A stretch of DNA of 64,000 nucleotides from Emcibacter sp. (GTDB lineage: Bacteria > Pseudomonadota > Alphaproteobacteria > Sphingomonadales > Emcibacteraceae), in contig NZ_OY776217.1 in NCBI RefSeq assembly GCF_963675455.1, positions 3,148,001 to 3,212,000 of the forward strand, read 5' to 3'. Positions 1-8,369 of the stretch are shown here, piece after piece. The position numbers were made by a program, and so were the translations under genes. Below the pieces are notes generated by a model. The model did no database searches. It was given only the letters and a program-made list of their open reading frames with translations, and was not told the DNA's origin. Position 1 is the first letter of the stretch. Each line of letters begins with the position of its first letter.

Positions 1-1086
1 TCCAGCGCCTCCCGCATAGCCAATGGCCTGACCGGAATTGACCGCATGAATATCGAGGTAAAAGTGCCCCGGCTCGGCGGCGGGTTCGGACGACGGCTGA
101 CGGCTGACCACGGCGCGGAGGCCGTGGCTATATCCAAGGCCGCAGGCCTGCCTGTCAAGGTCATGTGGACCCGGGAGGATGACCTGAGCCATGACTTTTA
201 CCGGCCTGGCGGGCACCATGAAATGATCGCCGCTTTTGATAAAGACGGCAAACTCACCGCCTGGGCACACCGGCTCGCAAGCCCGTCCAAATATTATCGC
301 CGTCCCGTCCCCGAGGATGAGTGGTGGGAATCCGACCTCTATGTTGACGACTTTCCGGCCGGGCTTGTGGATAATCTGCAAGTGGAATTTCATTCGGCCA
401 AATCGGGTATGCCGCGGGGCAGCTGGCGGGCGCCAGCCCATACCGCCAATGCCTTTGTCATCAACAGCTTCATGGATGAACTGGCCGAGGAACTGGGTGA
501 GGATCCACTGGACCTGCATCTGCGGCTTCTGGGCCCGGCAAAAGAACTGCCTTACGGCCAGCATGGCGGACCGGTTTTTGACACAGGCCGGCTGACAACT
601 GTGTTAAAGACAGTCGCCGACAAAGCAGGCTGGGGCCGGAAAATGCCACAAGGCCGGGCCCTCGGGCTGGCCGGTCATTTTACCTTCGGCGGTTATGTCG
701 CCGAGGTGGCGGATGTGGAACTTCTGGCGGAAGGTGAGTTCAGGGTCCACAAGGTCTGGGCCGCCGTCGATATCGGTACTGTCGTCAACCCCAATGGCGT
801 CATCGCCCAGACAGAAGGCGCCATCAATGACGGCCTGAACATGGTGCGAAGGCAGGAAATAAAAGTCGCGGGCGGTCAGGTCATGACAGATAATTTCGAC
901 AGCTACCAAATGATGCGCCTGGCCGACAGCGTACCCGATATTGATGTCACCATAATTGACAGCGACAGAGCCCCCTCCGGCATGGGAGAAATGGCGCTGC
1001 CGCCGCTTTCGCCTGCCGTCGGCAATGCCATCCGCCGGGCCGGCGGGCCGCGGTTGAGACATCATCCCTTCATCGGGTCGACCTGA
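1..1086 (+). CDS. molybdenum hydroxylase large subunit (IorB/aldehyde dehydrogenase-like), C-terminal part
   Basis: The reading frame is open to the left edge, so only about 360 C-terminal residues are present. The visible part has the molybdopterin-binding signature of the xanthine oxidase family: a glycine-rich segment (LGGGFGRR), a substrate-pocket arginine stretch (GMPRGSWRAP), and near the end the GE pair (MGEMALPPLSPAVGNAI) that holds the family's catalytic glutamate. It most resembles the isoquinoline 1-oxidoreductase beta/aldehyde dehydrogenase branch, which oxidises aldehydes or N-heterocycles with water as the oxygen source. The iron-sulfur small subunit would be expected upstream, outside the window. 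The stop abuts the stop of the convergent glpQ gene with no spacer. The substrate cannot be told from sequence. Confidence 0.85.
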   Translation, partial: SSASRIANGLTGIDRMNIEVKVPRLGGGFGRRLTADHGAEAVAISKAAGLPVKVMWTREDDLSHDFYRPGGHHEMIAAFDKDGKLTAWAHRLASPSKYYRRPVPEDEWWESDLYVDDFPAGLVDNLQVEFHSAKSGMPRGSWRAPAHTANAFVINSFMDELAEELGEDPLDLHLRLLGPAKELPYGQHGGPVFDTGRLTTVLKTVADKAGWGRKMPQGRALGLAGHFTFGGYVAEVADVELLAEGEFRVHKVWAAVDIGTVVNPNGVIAQTEGAINDGLNMVRRQEIKVAGGQVMTDNFDSYQMMRLADSVPDIDVTIIDSDRAPSGMGEMALPPLSPAVGNAIRRAGGPRLRHHPFIGST

Positions 1087-2088
1087 TCAGTAAAGGCTGT
1101 CGCGCACCGCAAGGGCCGTATCAGAGAAATCGCTGAACAGGCCGTCGATACCCATACGGAAATAATATTCATATTCTTCCCGGGGCGTTGTGAACTGCTT
1201 TGGCAACTGGTCGTTCCGAAAAGTATAGGGGTGCACCATCAGGCCAAGTTCATGGGCTTTTTTAACCAGGCCATTGTCATTACCCTCTGCATCCAGCAGC
1301 ATGAATTTCAGCGGCCCGATCCCGTCGGCAAAGGTGGCCACATAGTCCAGGTCATAGTTGGGCACCATGACCTTCATATCGTCCGGCCACAGCAGCATAA
1401 TCAGCTTCATATCGGTTTTTTGTTTCAGATTTTCCAGGATTTCCGGTTCGAAACTCTGGATAAAGATTTTATCCTCGCGGCTGTCATAGCCATATTTCTT
1501 CAGCATGGCAAGCAGAGGTTCCTCGAAATCAAGGCCGATGGATTTGAAATACCCCGGCGCCTTGGTTTCCGGATAGATACCAACTGTTTTTCCGGTCTCC
1601 AGCTTAACTTTTTGCACCAGCTGGAGGATTTCCTCGAAGGTGGGAATTTCGAATTTTCCGTCAAATTCCGCCGACCGGCTTTCCCACACCTGCCGGGCCC
1701 TGAGCGTCTTCAGTTCGGCCAGGGTGAAATCCTCGACAAACCAGTCCTCCCCTTCATGCCGTTCACGGCCGGTGCGGCTGTCCTGCCTCTTTCTGTCGGC
1801 AAATTCCGGATGGCCGGCCACATCTGTGGTGGTGCCGAGATAACGGTCATGGCGGGCCACCATGACCCCGTCCTTTGTCATCACCAGATCCGGTTCGATA
1901 TAGTCCGCCCCCATATCAATAGCCAGCTGATAGGACGCCAGTGTATGTTCCGGACGGTAACCGCTGGCGCCGCGATGGGCAATGATGACGGGCTTTTCGC
2001 CGGTCAGGGTCGGGGCAGGTTCATCAGCGACGGACATGGTTGCACAGCTCCAGAAAAGACAGACAAGAATAACACTGTATTTTATCAC
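1087..2088 (-). CDS. glpQ: periplasmic glycerophosphodiester phosphodiesterase
   Basis: A 333-residue protein of the GDPD family, which hydrolyses deacylated phospholipids to glycerol 3-phosphate and an alcohol. The N-terminus is a signal peptide (about residues 1-21), so it should act in the periplasm. Family catalytic and metal motifs are visible: IAHRGASGYRPEHT near residue 36, the YIEPD metal-binding segment, and ARHD with the second catalytic histidine. The length matches the long, GlpQ-type branch rather than the short cytosolic UgpQ type. It is leftward like the P450 cluster upstream (gap 66 bp) and could be transcribed with it, but no functional link is evident. Confidence 0.9.
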   Translation of the reverse strand: MIKYSVILVCLFWSCATMSVADEPAPTLTGEKPVIIAHRGASGYRPEHTLASYQLAIDMGADYIEPDLVMTKDGVMVARHDRYLGTTTDVAGHPEFADRKRQDSRTGRERHEGEDWFVEDFTLAELKTLRARQVWESRSAEFDGKFEIPTFEEILQLVQKVKLETGKTVGIYPETKAPGYFKSIGLDFEEPLLAMLKKYGYDSREDKIFIQSFEPEILENLKQKTDMKLIMLLWPDDMKVMVPNYDLDYVATFADGIGPLKFMLLDAEGNDNGLVKKAHELGLMVHPYTFRNDQLPKQFTTPREEYEYYFRMGIDGLFSDFSDTALAVRDSLY

Positions 2089-2154
2089 AACTCAGATCCT
2101 CCGCGATGCAGTTTCCTGACTTATGGACGCGGAAGATGACACTGCCGTGAAGGA

Positions 2155-3519
2155 TCAGTCCCATTCAACATGGAAATGCCAGGGAAAAGGGGTGCCGTCG
2201 GTCTGGATATGGCCGGCTTCGCCGGGCGCCCGCCGCAGATTTTCCTGCCTGAGCAAGGGTTTCAGAAAGGCCGGCATGGCCGCATGTGAAATATATTCGC
2301 CAAAGCAGCGATGCATACCCAGTCCCCAGAGAATATAGTCCTCCGGTGGCCGGTTGATATCGAACTGTTTTGGTGACCGGATCGTCCAGGGATCAAACAT
2401 GGCCGAAAGGTTGGCGGCAAAAACGAAGGTACCTTTTGGAATCTTCCGCTGCCGCAGGGTCCCTTCCGCCAGCACATAATCCCGGGCAGCGATGCGGAAA
2501 ATAACCGGGTTCATGGGATTAAAGCGGAAAGCTTCAATGATATATTTCAGCAGTAACTCATCATCATCTGCCAGCGCTGCCACCTGGGCCCCGGCCAGGG
2601 CGTCGGGCTTGTCCAGAAACACGTCCAGCACCTTTGCCGTGGCATTGGGAATGGTCGGCAGCATGGCCGTCAGCATGCCGAGGAAATTGTCCCTGACATT
2701 GCGGTCCGTCATGGCCGGCATGCCGGCGGCCTGTAATTTCAGGCACCGACCGAGCACGTCATCCTTCTCCGGGCCGGACTTCCGTTCCGAAATCAACGGA
2801 TCAAGATAGGCCCGAAGTTCCGCCGCCGCCTGCAGGGCTGGCTCCTTTACCGCCGAGGCCTCGGAAAAATCAAAAAAGATATAGCGGAACATGGCATGGG
2901 TCCACTGGATCATTTTTTCCGGCGACGGCCCGGGGGCGCCAAAATATTCACCGACAAGCCTCGCCATCACCGGCAGGGTCAATTGTTGCGGCAGGTCAAG
3001 CTTCCCCCCTGCCCCGGAAATGACCCTCTCTGCCTCGCGGGAGATATACGGGGTGATAATTTTCGGAATATCATCGCGGTTGGCGGCCAGGCGCAAGTCA
3101 CTGACATTATTGGTGTATCCCGGACTGTCCTGCATGCCGAGAAAGAAATTCCCGCCATCGGTCAGAGCGGCCATCTTCGGCGCATAGGCGGTGTGAAAAA
3201 CCTTGTCGCCATAAACGACTTCCTTCACGTCCTCTGCCGCAGTGACCAGGGCCGTACCGGTATTCTCGTATGCTGTGATCAGTTTCTTTTTCAGCACTAT
3301 CGTCGGCAGGAAAGCCCGAAGAAACATCAGGCCGGCATGCTGCACCCCGACCGAGCCCAGCTTGTCGGCCATAGATCCCTTGCCCAGGATCATCTCCTTG
3401 ATCAGCCACAGCAGATTCCACAGTCCATAGAACCAGACATAGACGGTTTTCAGAATGTTTCTGATTACATTGTAGATACAGGACAGGACCGAACGTAAGG
3501 GTGCAATTATAAATTCCAA
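2155..3519 (-). CDS. atypical membrane-anchored cytochrome P450
   Basis: 454 residues. The haem-ligand loop WGLGMHRCFGEY (Cys about 405) fits the P450 signature, with Trp in place of the usual Phe. The ExxR motif is EAFR (about 329-332). The first 45 residues are hydrophobic and aromatic, suggesting membrane association, which is unusual for a bacterial P450. In the I helix the usual [AG]GxET is replaced by about AMLPTI, so by eye the acidic residue of the acid-alcohol pair is missing. Such losses are known in P450s that use hydroperoxides instead of O2 and NAD(P)H, for example CYP74 and the P450 domains of fungal fatty-acid diol synthases. It lies 24 bp downstream of a DyP peroxidase gene and no reductase or ferredoxin gene is adjacent. 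A hydroperoxide-rearranging or peroxygenase role is inference. Confidence 0.85.
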   Translation of the reverse strand: MEFIIAPLRSVLSCIYNVIRNILKTVYVWFYGLWNLLWLIKEMILGKGSMADKLGSVGVQHAGLMFLRAFLPTIVLKKKLITAYENTGTALVTAAEDVKEVVYGDKVFHTAYAPKMAALTDGGNFFLGMQDSPGYTNNVSDLRLAANRDDIPKIITPYISREAERVISGAGGKLDLPQQLTLPVMARLVGEYFGAPGPSPEKMIQWTHAMFRYIFFDFSEASAVKEPALQAAAELRAYLDPLISERKSGPEKDDVLGRCLKLQAAGMPAMTDRNVRDNFLGMLTAMLPTIPNATAKVLDVFLDKPDALAGAQVAALADDDELLLKYIIEAFRFNPMNPVIFRIAARDYVLAEGTLRQRKIPKGTFVFAANLSAMFDPWTIRSPKQFDINRPPEDYILWGLGMHRCFGEYISHAAMPAFLKPLLRQENLRRAPGEAGHIQTDGTPFPWHFHVEWD

Positions 3520-3543
3520 GATTTCCTCCTGCCTCAGATGTTA

Positions 3544-5028
3544 TTATATGGTGGAAACCGCATTGTTACTGATCATTCTCAATGCGGTCAGGCTCGGGGT
3601 AAAGAAATAATCCCCGCCGCGTGTCTCCACAAAGCGGGGGATATCGGCACAGATGAACGGCGGTTTGTCGCCGTCCGGATCATTCTGGATCACCGCCTGG
3701 GTGGTGCCGTCGTTGTTGCCTACCAATATATCCCTGTCATTTCCCTGGATGAAATCATTACCGTAATTCATCCATTGCTGCTGAACAAATTCGAACTGTC
3801 GTTCAATGCTGGCATTGAGGGACATGAAGATAATGCCATGTTCGTCATTGTCTTTTCCCAGTTTATCGAAAGGAGTGGCTTCGCCATACGGCAGGCCGCG
3901 ACGCAATATCCGCCGCCGGTTGGTCAATTGCCCCTGAAAGCCAAGTGCATCCCGGGGATTGGCCCGGCGGACATGGGCGCCCAGAGGACAGCGTGCGCCC
4001 TCACCATCATTATGGTAGCTGAAGTCATTGTTTTTCATTGGATTATTGAGGATTTCCGGATTTTCACCATAAGGAGACAGCTCCACCGGCGTACCGTCCA
4101 GCCAGCGTCCGGCCATTTTGGCCGCCAGGATTTCCCAGCCCTTGACTTCCCTGCCGTCCGCATGGCGATAGTTCGACATATCCAGGGTTCTTTCATATTT
4201 TTTCCCCTGCGCCGTCAGATATTTGCGGAAAGTCGCCACATTCTGATGAAGTTTGCGATAGGCCATAAATGTACCGTTGCGGCTCAGTAAATGGGGTACA
4301 GGCGCCAGCGGCAACTCCTGGGCCTCGTCAGGATAGCCCAGAACAAATTCCCCGGCTGCCAGCGGCACCCATCGGCCATCAGGCAGCTGTTTGCCCCGCC
4401 CCGGCACCTGCATCGGCTTGAGGTCCATGCCCGAAAAGGCCGGATTTCCAATCCCGTCCGTAAAACCGAAATGTTCCTTGGCACATGGATGGCCATCATA
4501 AAACAGGACATTGCCGTCCTGCTCTCCCAGCCTTTCTATGCTGCCGTTGACTTCCCACAGATGTTTCAGGGCTTCATAATGATCATGGAGATATTTCTTT
4601 TCGGGTTCGCTGATCGATGACAATTCCCTGATCGGGGTAACCGTGCGGGCGTTGATGGTCAGCAGAATATGGACATCCTCCTGCCAGCAGTCATCCCACT
4701 TTTCCGGTGCGCTGGTACCGGTATCGCCAAGGATATCTGCCCGCGCCTTCATGCCCTCCTGAAATGCAACGGGAAAGGTGCGCAGACTGCTCTGGGGAAT
4801 TCCCAGTGCCGCAAGTCCCTTATAGGTGAAGGATATATTGGTCGTGGCCTCCGGTTTTTCGCCATCCTCCCACAATTCACCCGATGTGATATGCGGCAGA
4901 ACCCTTTGCAGAAACTCGCGTCCGCCCGCTTCGTCATTGACTTTCAAGAGGATATATCTGGACAGCGGAAATTTATAGGCCAACACCACATTTCCCTGAA
5001 TGTCCGTCAGTTCAAGAATATGAGACAT
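3544..5028 (-). CDS. DyP-type haem peroxidase
   Basis: 494 residues. It opens with the family-typical DIQGNV segment (residues 9-14), has the GxxDG distal motif as GFTDG (188-192, Asp191), the proximal haem-ligand histidine in CPLGAHVRRANPR (about His352), and a downstream arginine cluster (NRRRILRRG). There is no Tat or Sec signal, so it is cytoplasmic. DyP enzymes oxidise dyes, phenols and other substrates with hydrogen peroxide, and the longer C/D-type members are the best length match. The start codon directly follows the stop of the preceding gene (TGA-ATG), implying translational coupling with the unknown protein upstream. Its partner downstream is the atypical P450. No encapsulin gene or encapsulin-targeting tail is apparent. 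Confidence 0.93.
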   Translation of the reverse strand: MSHILELTDIQGNVVLAYKFPLSRYILLKVNDEAGGREFLQRVLPHITSGELWEDGEKPEATTNISFTYKGLAALGIPQSSLRTFPVAFQEGMKARADILGDTGTSAPEKWDDCWQEDVHILLTINARTVTPIRELSSISEPEKKYLHDHYEALKHLWEVNGSIERLGEQDGNVLFYDGHPCAKEHFGFTDGIGNPAFSGMDLKPMQVPGRGKQLPDGRWVPLAAGEFVLGYPDEAQELPLAPVPHLLSRNGTFMAYRKLHQNVATFRKYLTAQGKKYERTLDMSNYRHADGREVKGWEILAAKMAGRWLDGTPVELSPYGENPEILNNPMKNNDFSYHNDGEGARCPLGAHVRRANPRDALGFQGQLTNRRRILRRGLPYGEATPFDKLGKDNDEHGIIFMSLNASIERQFEFVQQQWMNYGNDFIQGNDRDILVGNNDGTTQAVIQNDPDGDKPPFICADIPRFVETRGGDYFFTPSLTALRMISNNAVSTI

Positions 5029-5652
5029 TCATCCCCCCTGCCTGGAAAATTTATAGTCGATTGAACCCGGGGCCGGTGTCGGCGCCTCCTCATATGCCGT
5101 CATAAACTCCCGAAAATTCTGCTGAAGTTCAGCCGCAGGAAGTCCCTGGTTCCGGGCCACGAACGAACTGAACTCCCGCTGCAACATCAGGGCCCGCAGC
5201 AATTCCTCAACCGACATATCGTTCACCGCCGCAAAAAAGAAAGTCGTTTTGATCTGACACCTGATCATATAACGTTTCCATTCATCCCGCCCCTGTTCCA
5301 GACCGGGAAATCCCACGCAATATTGCCAGATCTGCTCGATTTCCGTGGACATCTGCAGAAACATATCATCCAGATAAGTTTCCAGATCACCGTCAAAATT
5401 GCTGTTGAACCAGAGATACTGGGATTTCAGATGGTCCTCTTTAGCCGTCGCGCCTTCAAAATAGACGTTGTCGACCACAGTCAGCCGGGCAAAATGCGTG
5501 GACCGTACCCGCGTAAACGGCGACGCGGTGCCCCCCGGCATGGTGTCAATATACTCCCTGAGCAATTGTTCGGGTGCGGGATTGTGAAATCTCCAGCTTT
5601 TGATGGGGCATAAAATCGTCAGGCCGTATGTATTTCCGTTAATATTCGGCAT
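5029..5652 (-). CDS. unknown protein, first copy of a tandem paralogous pair linked to DyP and P450
   Basis: 207 residues from the chosen ATG; a purine-rich site (AGGGAGGGG) lies 5-10 bases upstream, and an ATG one codon earlier is the alternative. I do not recognise a named domain. It shares a clear pattern with the next gene upstream: N-[IV]-NG-x-x-Y near the N-terminus, PIK-x-W, HFAR, a central FNSNF[DN]G, then IW, FPG and a K-[KR]-Y-[IM] block. No signal peptide or membrane segment is seen. The stop codon is immediately followed by the DyP start, so the two are probably made in a fixed ratio and may interact. Function unknown. Confidence 0.8.
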   Translation of the reverse strand: MPNINGNTYGLTILCPIKSWRFHNPAPEQLLREYIDTMPGGTASPFTRVRSTHFARLTVVDNVYFEGATAKEDHLKSQYLWFNSNFDGDLETYLDDMFLQMSTEIEQIWQYCVGFPGLEQGRDEWKRYMIRCQIKTTFFFAAVNDMSVEELLRALMLQREFSSFVARNQGLPAAELQQNFREFMTAYEEAPTPAPGSIDYKFSRQGG

Positions 5653-5662
5653 CATCCCCTCC

Positions 5663-6277
5663 CTAATCCGATGCCGGCACCGGACCGGCACCGGTCTGGC
5701 CAAGGTTTTTTTGCACCTTCAGAAGCATACTAGTATAGTGTCGCTCGAATTCTTCGGGGGAGCATTTGTCGGCCCTTTCCGCCAGAGCCGTCACTGCATC
5801 AGAAACAAGACGGGCGGATTTGACATCATTGATGGTCGCCCCCGGATAGGCCACATAATAATATTCCGTATCAATCTGATTGTGGCGGATATATTTTTTG
5901 AAGCTTGTCCCCGGGCGTGAGCCGGGGAATTTGACACTCCAGTTCCAGATCAGGTTCAGGCCGGACGGCAGAACGTCGGAAAAAGCATCAATATACTGCG
6001 ACCAGGTGCCGTTGAAATTACTATTGAAAAGAAGATAGTCGTATTCGAGCTCTTCCTTTGGCTGTCCTTCGCCCAGATGAGGAAACTGATGCTTGCTCAC
6101 AATGACCCAGCGGGCGAAATGGATGAAAGACAGTTTGACCAGTCTTTCCGCTGTCGACGGCCTTACCCCGACGTACCAGAACACCAGTTTCTGCAAAAGT
6201 GTAGTCCAGGGTTTGATCGGAGTGACCACATTTATGGCATAGGCCTTGCCATTCACATTGCTGCTGTTTTCAGCCAT
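5663..6277 (-). CDS. unknown protein, second copy of the tandem paralogous pair linked to DyP and P450
   Basis: 204 residues, with a strong Shine-Dalgarno (AGGGGGGG) before the ATG. It is paralogous to the neighbouring 207-residue protein: NVNGKAYAIN, PIKPW, FIHFARW, LLFNSNFNG (about residue 85), IWNW, FPG and KKYI align in the same order and spacing. The second half is rich in tyrosine and tryptophan (DTEYYYVAYPGAT). No signal peptide, transmembrane segment or known metal motif is seen. It sits 10 bp from the next gene in a run that ends with DyP and P450. It may be a structural or substrate-binding partner of those haem enzymes, but that is inference. Confidence 0.82.
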   Translation of the reverse strand: MAENSSNVNGKAYAINVVTPIKPWTTLLQKLVFWYVGVRPSTAERLVKLSFIHFARWVIVSKHQFPHLGEGQPKEELEYDYLLFNSNFNGTWSQYIDAFSDVLPSGLNLIWNWSVKFPGSRPGTSFKKYIRHNQIDTEYYYVAYPGATINDVKSARLVSDAVTALAERADKCSPEEFERHYTSMLLKVQKNLGQTGAGPVPASD

Positions 6278-6321
6278 ATCCCCCCCTTTTCGGAGCTTAT
6301 ATCAATCGACGCGCCACCGGT

Positions 6322-6504
6322 TCAGGTCAGGCAAAAATAACCATTGGCCAACAGTAAAACCAGGGAAACAAGGTAGGTTTTTACAAAATAGCCATTGGTA
6401 TCGGAAAACGAAGACTGAACCGTGAATATAAATAAGTACCCCAGGGTGAAAAACAGAATCACGGCCACCGCTATGGAATAATATAAAAATGCCCATTCAC
6501 CCAT
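6322..6504 (-). CDS. small two-helix membrane protein at the head of the DyP/P450 cluster
   Basis: A 60-residue frame with two hydrophobic segments (about 5-28 and 40-57) separated by a short polar loop (SSFSDTNGYF). It lies 44 bp upstream of the first unknown paralogue and reads the same way. The ribosome site is weak (GGGGACTC about 11 bases upstream). The membrane-protein composition and position make it a plausible gene, possibly a membrane partner of the cluster. An out-of-frame alternative of similar size overlaps it but has a less protein-like composition. Confidence 0.45.
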   Translation of the reverse strand: MGEWAFLYYSIAVAVILFFTLGYLFIFTVQSSFSDTNGYFVKTYLVSLVLLLANGYFCLT

Positions 6505-6596
6505 CGGAAATGAGTCCCCAAACTATTATTGTTCTGTATGTCCTAAGGCACTTACTATACAGCATCCGGCGGGTCGGTGAAAATATTACAAATGGA

Positions 6597-8369
6597 CTAT
6601 CCGTTGGTCAGAAGATAGGAAAGTGCGCTTCGCAGTTTTGCAGGTTGTACAGGCTTGTGCAGCAGGGAGAAGCCACTTGATTTAGCCTCCAGAATCCTGT
6701 CTTTTTCCGTATCGCCCGTCACGATAAGGGCCGGCACACTATGGCCGATTTTTTCCTGCAGCCTGCGAATGGCCTGGTCGCCGGTGACACCGTTCCGCAA
6801 CCTGTAATCTGAAATAATCAGATTCGGTTCGATGCCCTCCATATCGAGGAACAGCTCTGCTTCATCGGGATTTTCAAAGGTATAAACACCGTGCCCCCAT
6901 TGACTGATCAGTTCACGCATTCCGGCACGGGAATATTCTTCATCATCAATAACAAGAATATTAGCGCTTTCAACATCCGTCCATACGTCATTTTCAGGCC
7001 TGTGCGCGACAACTTCCGTTACCTTGCCTTTCGGCACCAGGACCGAGAAAGTCGATCCCTTTCCTACCTCTGAAACAAGGCTGACCCGGTGTTTCAGGAT
7101 ACGGCACAGACCATCGACAATGGAAAGCCCCAGACCAAGCCCTTTGGTCCTGTCACGTTCCGGATTGCCGATCTGGTAAAATTCCTTGAAAATTTCCTCA
7201 CGTTTGTCTTCCGGTATTCCCTCACCGCTATCGGACACATGGATGATCAAATGACTGTCGGAGGCTTCACAATAAAGCCGGACAAAACCCTCGCTGGTAT
7301 AGCGAAGGGCATTGGAAACAAGATTTCTCAGTATCCGGTTAAGCATCTGCCGGTCGGACCGGACCACAGCATCCCCACACTCATCAATCTCCAGATTGAC
7401 ATGTTTTATTTTCTCGTGAGTGGCAAAATCATTAGTGATTTCCTTGAACAGTTCCGACAAATGAAAGGAGGTAAAATTGGGGGCAAGAACACCGGATTCA
7501 ATTTTCGACAGGTCAAGCAAACTGGTAAAAAGATCCCTGAGCGCCTCCAGAGACTGATCGATCTTGACGGTCAGCTCTTTCACCTTCTGCGAATTTGCCT
7601 CGTTCATCAGGGCCGCCACAAAGAACCCCATGGCATTCAGAGGCTGCCGAAGATCATGGCTTGCGGCCGCCAGAAACCTTGATTTGGCCTCGCTGTTCCG
7701 GTCCGCCTGTTCCCGGGCGGCGATGGCGTTGTTTTTCTCAAATTGAAGTCGCTGAATAAGATTCTGGTTTTCCAACACGAGATTGATAGACCTGATCACC
7801 GACTTTTGCGCCAGGTGGCTGTGAAACATATTGACCAAAAGGAAGACCAGGGAAAGCACCCCGACCATTGTCAGTATCTCGTCCTGGGAAGCCAGGCATC
7901 GCCCGGCCAGCGGCAGAATGGCCGGAATGGCATAAGCGAAATAGGCATATTTATAAATTGAAAGTGACGCAAGGGACCCGGCAACCATGCCAACGAGCAA
8001 CATCACCGTCAGAACCATAACCAGAACATTATCTGTCACCGGAAGAATAATCCCCAACGCGCCCCAGAAACCACCTGAAACGGCGGAGAAGAAAACCAGA
8101 AGAACAAGAAGCCCCCTGTAACTGTCGACAGTTATCTTTGCATCCCTGATCAAGGCGTAATGCCAGTACCGCAACGCGGAAGTCCCGCAGATCAGAACAC
8201 ACCAGATAGCCGCCACTTCCGGCGAAACCCATTTTGTAATGAAAAAAGCGATGACAAGTGCCACAAGGCTTGTCAGAACAACCAGAACAGGCACCTGTTT
8301 TAACAAGAGTTTTGTCTGTTCTACCAGAATATATCTGTCATTTGTTGTCGCGATCATATGATGCTTCAA
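6597..8369 (-). CDS. hybrid sensor histidine kinase with C-terminal receiver domain
   Basis: 590 residues. An N-terminal membrane region of about six hydrophobic helices (about 25-180) is followed by a coiled-coil linker (195-230), a HisKA domain with the phosphoacceptor in SHDLRQP (His238), a HATPase domain (N box NLVSNALRYT about 350-358, G boxes SDSGEGIP and GLGLGLSIVDG), and a receiver domain whose phosphoacceptor is Asp521 (IISDYRL). No periplasmic sensor domain is evident, so it may sense a membrane or cytoplasmic signal. Its start overlaps the upstream response-regulator gene by 4 bp (ATGA), forming a two-gene signalling operon. The DyP/P450 cluster lies 92 bp downstream in the same direction, which makes it a possible target. 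Confidence 0.93.
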   Translation of the reverse strand: MKHHMIATTNDRYILVEQTKLLLKQVPVLVVLTSLVALVIAFFITKWVSPEVAAIWCVLICGTSALRYWHYALIRDAKITVDSYRGLLVLLVFFSAVSGGFWGALGIILPVTDNVLVMVLTVMLLVGMVAGSLASLSIYKYAYFAYAIPAILPLAGRCLASQDEILTMVGVLSLVFLLVNMFHSHLAQKSVIRSINLVLENQNLIQRLQFEKNNAIAAREQADRNSEAKSRFLAAASHDLRQPLNAMGFFVAALMNEANSQKVKELTVKIDQSLEALRDLFTSLLDLSKIESGVLAPNFTSFHLSELFKEITNDFATHEKIKHVNLEIDECGDAVVRSDRQMLNRILRNLVSNALRYTSEGFVRLYCEASDSHLIIHVSDSGEGIPEDKREEIFKEFYQIGNPERDRTKGLGLGLSIVDGLCRILKHRVSLVSEVGKGSTFSVLVPKGKVTEVVAHRPENDVWTDVESANILVIDDEEYSRAGMRELISQWGHGVYTFENPDEAELFLDMEGIEPNLIISDYRLRNGVTGDQAIRRLQEKIGHSVPALIVTGDTEKDRILEAKSSGFSLLHKPVQPAKLRSALSYLLTNG

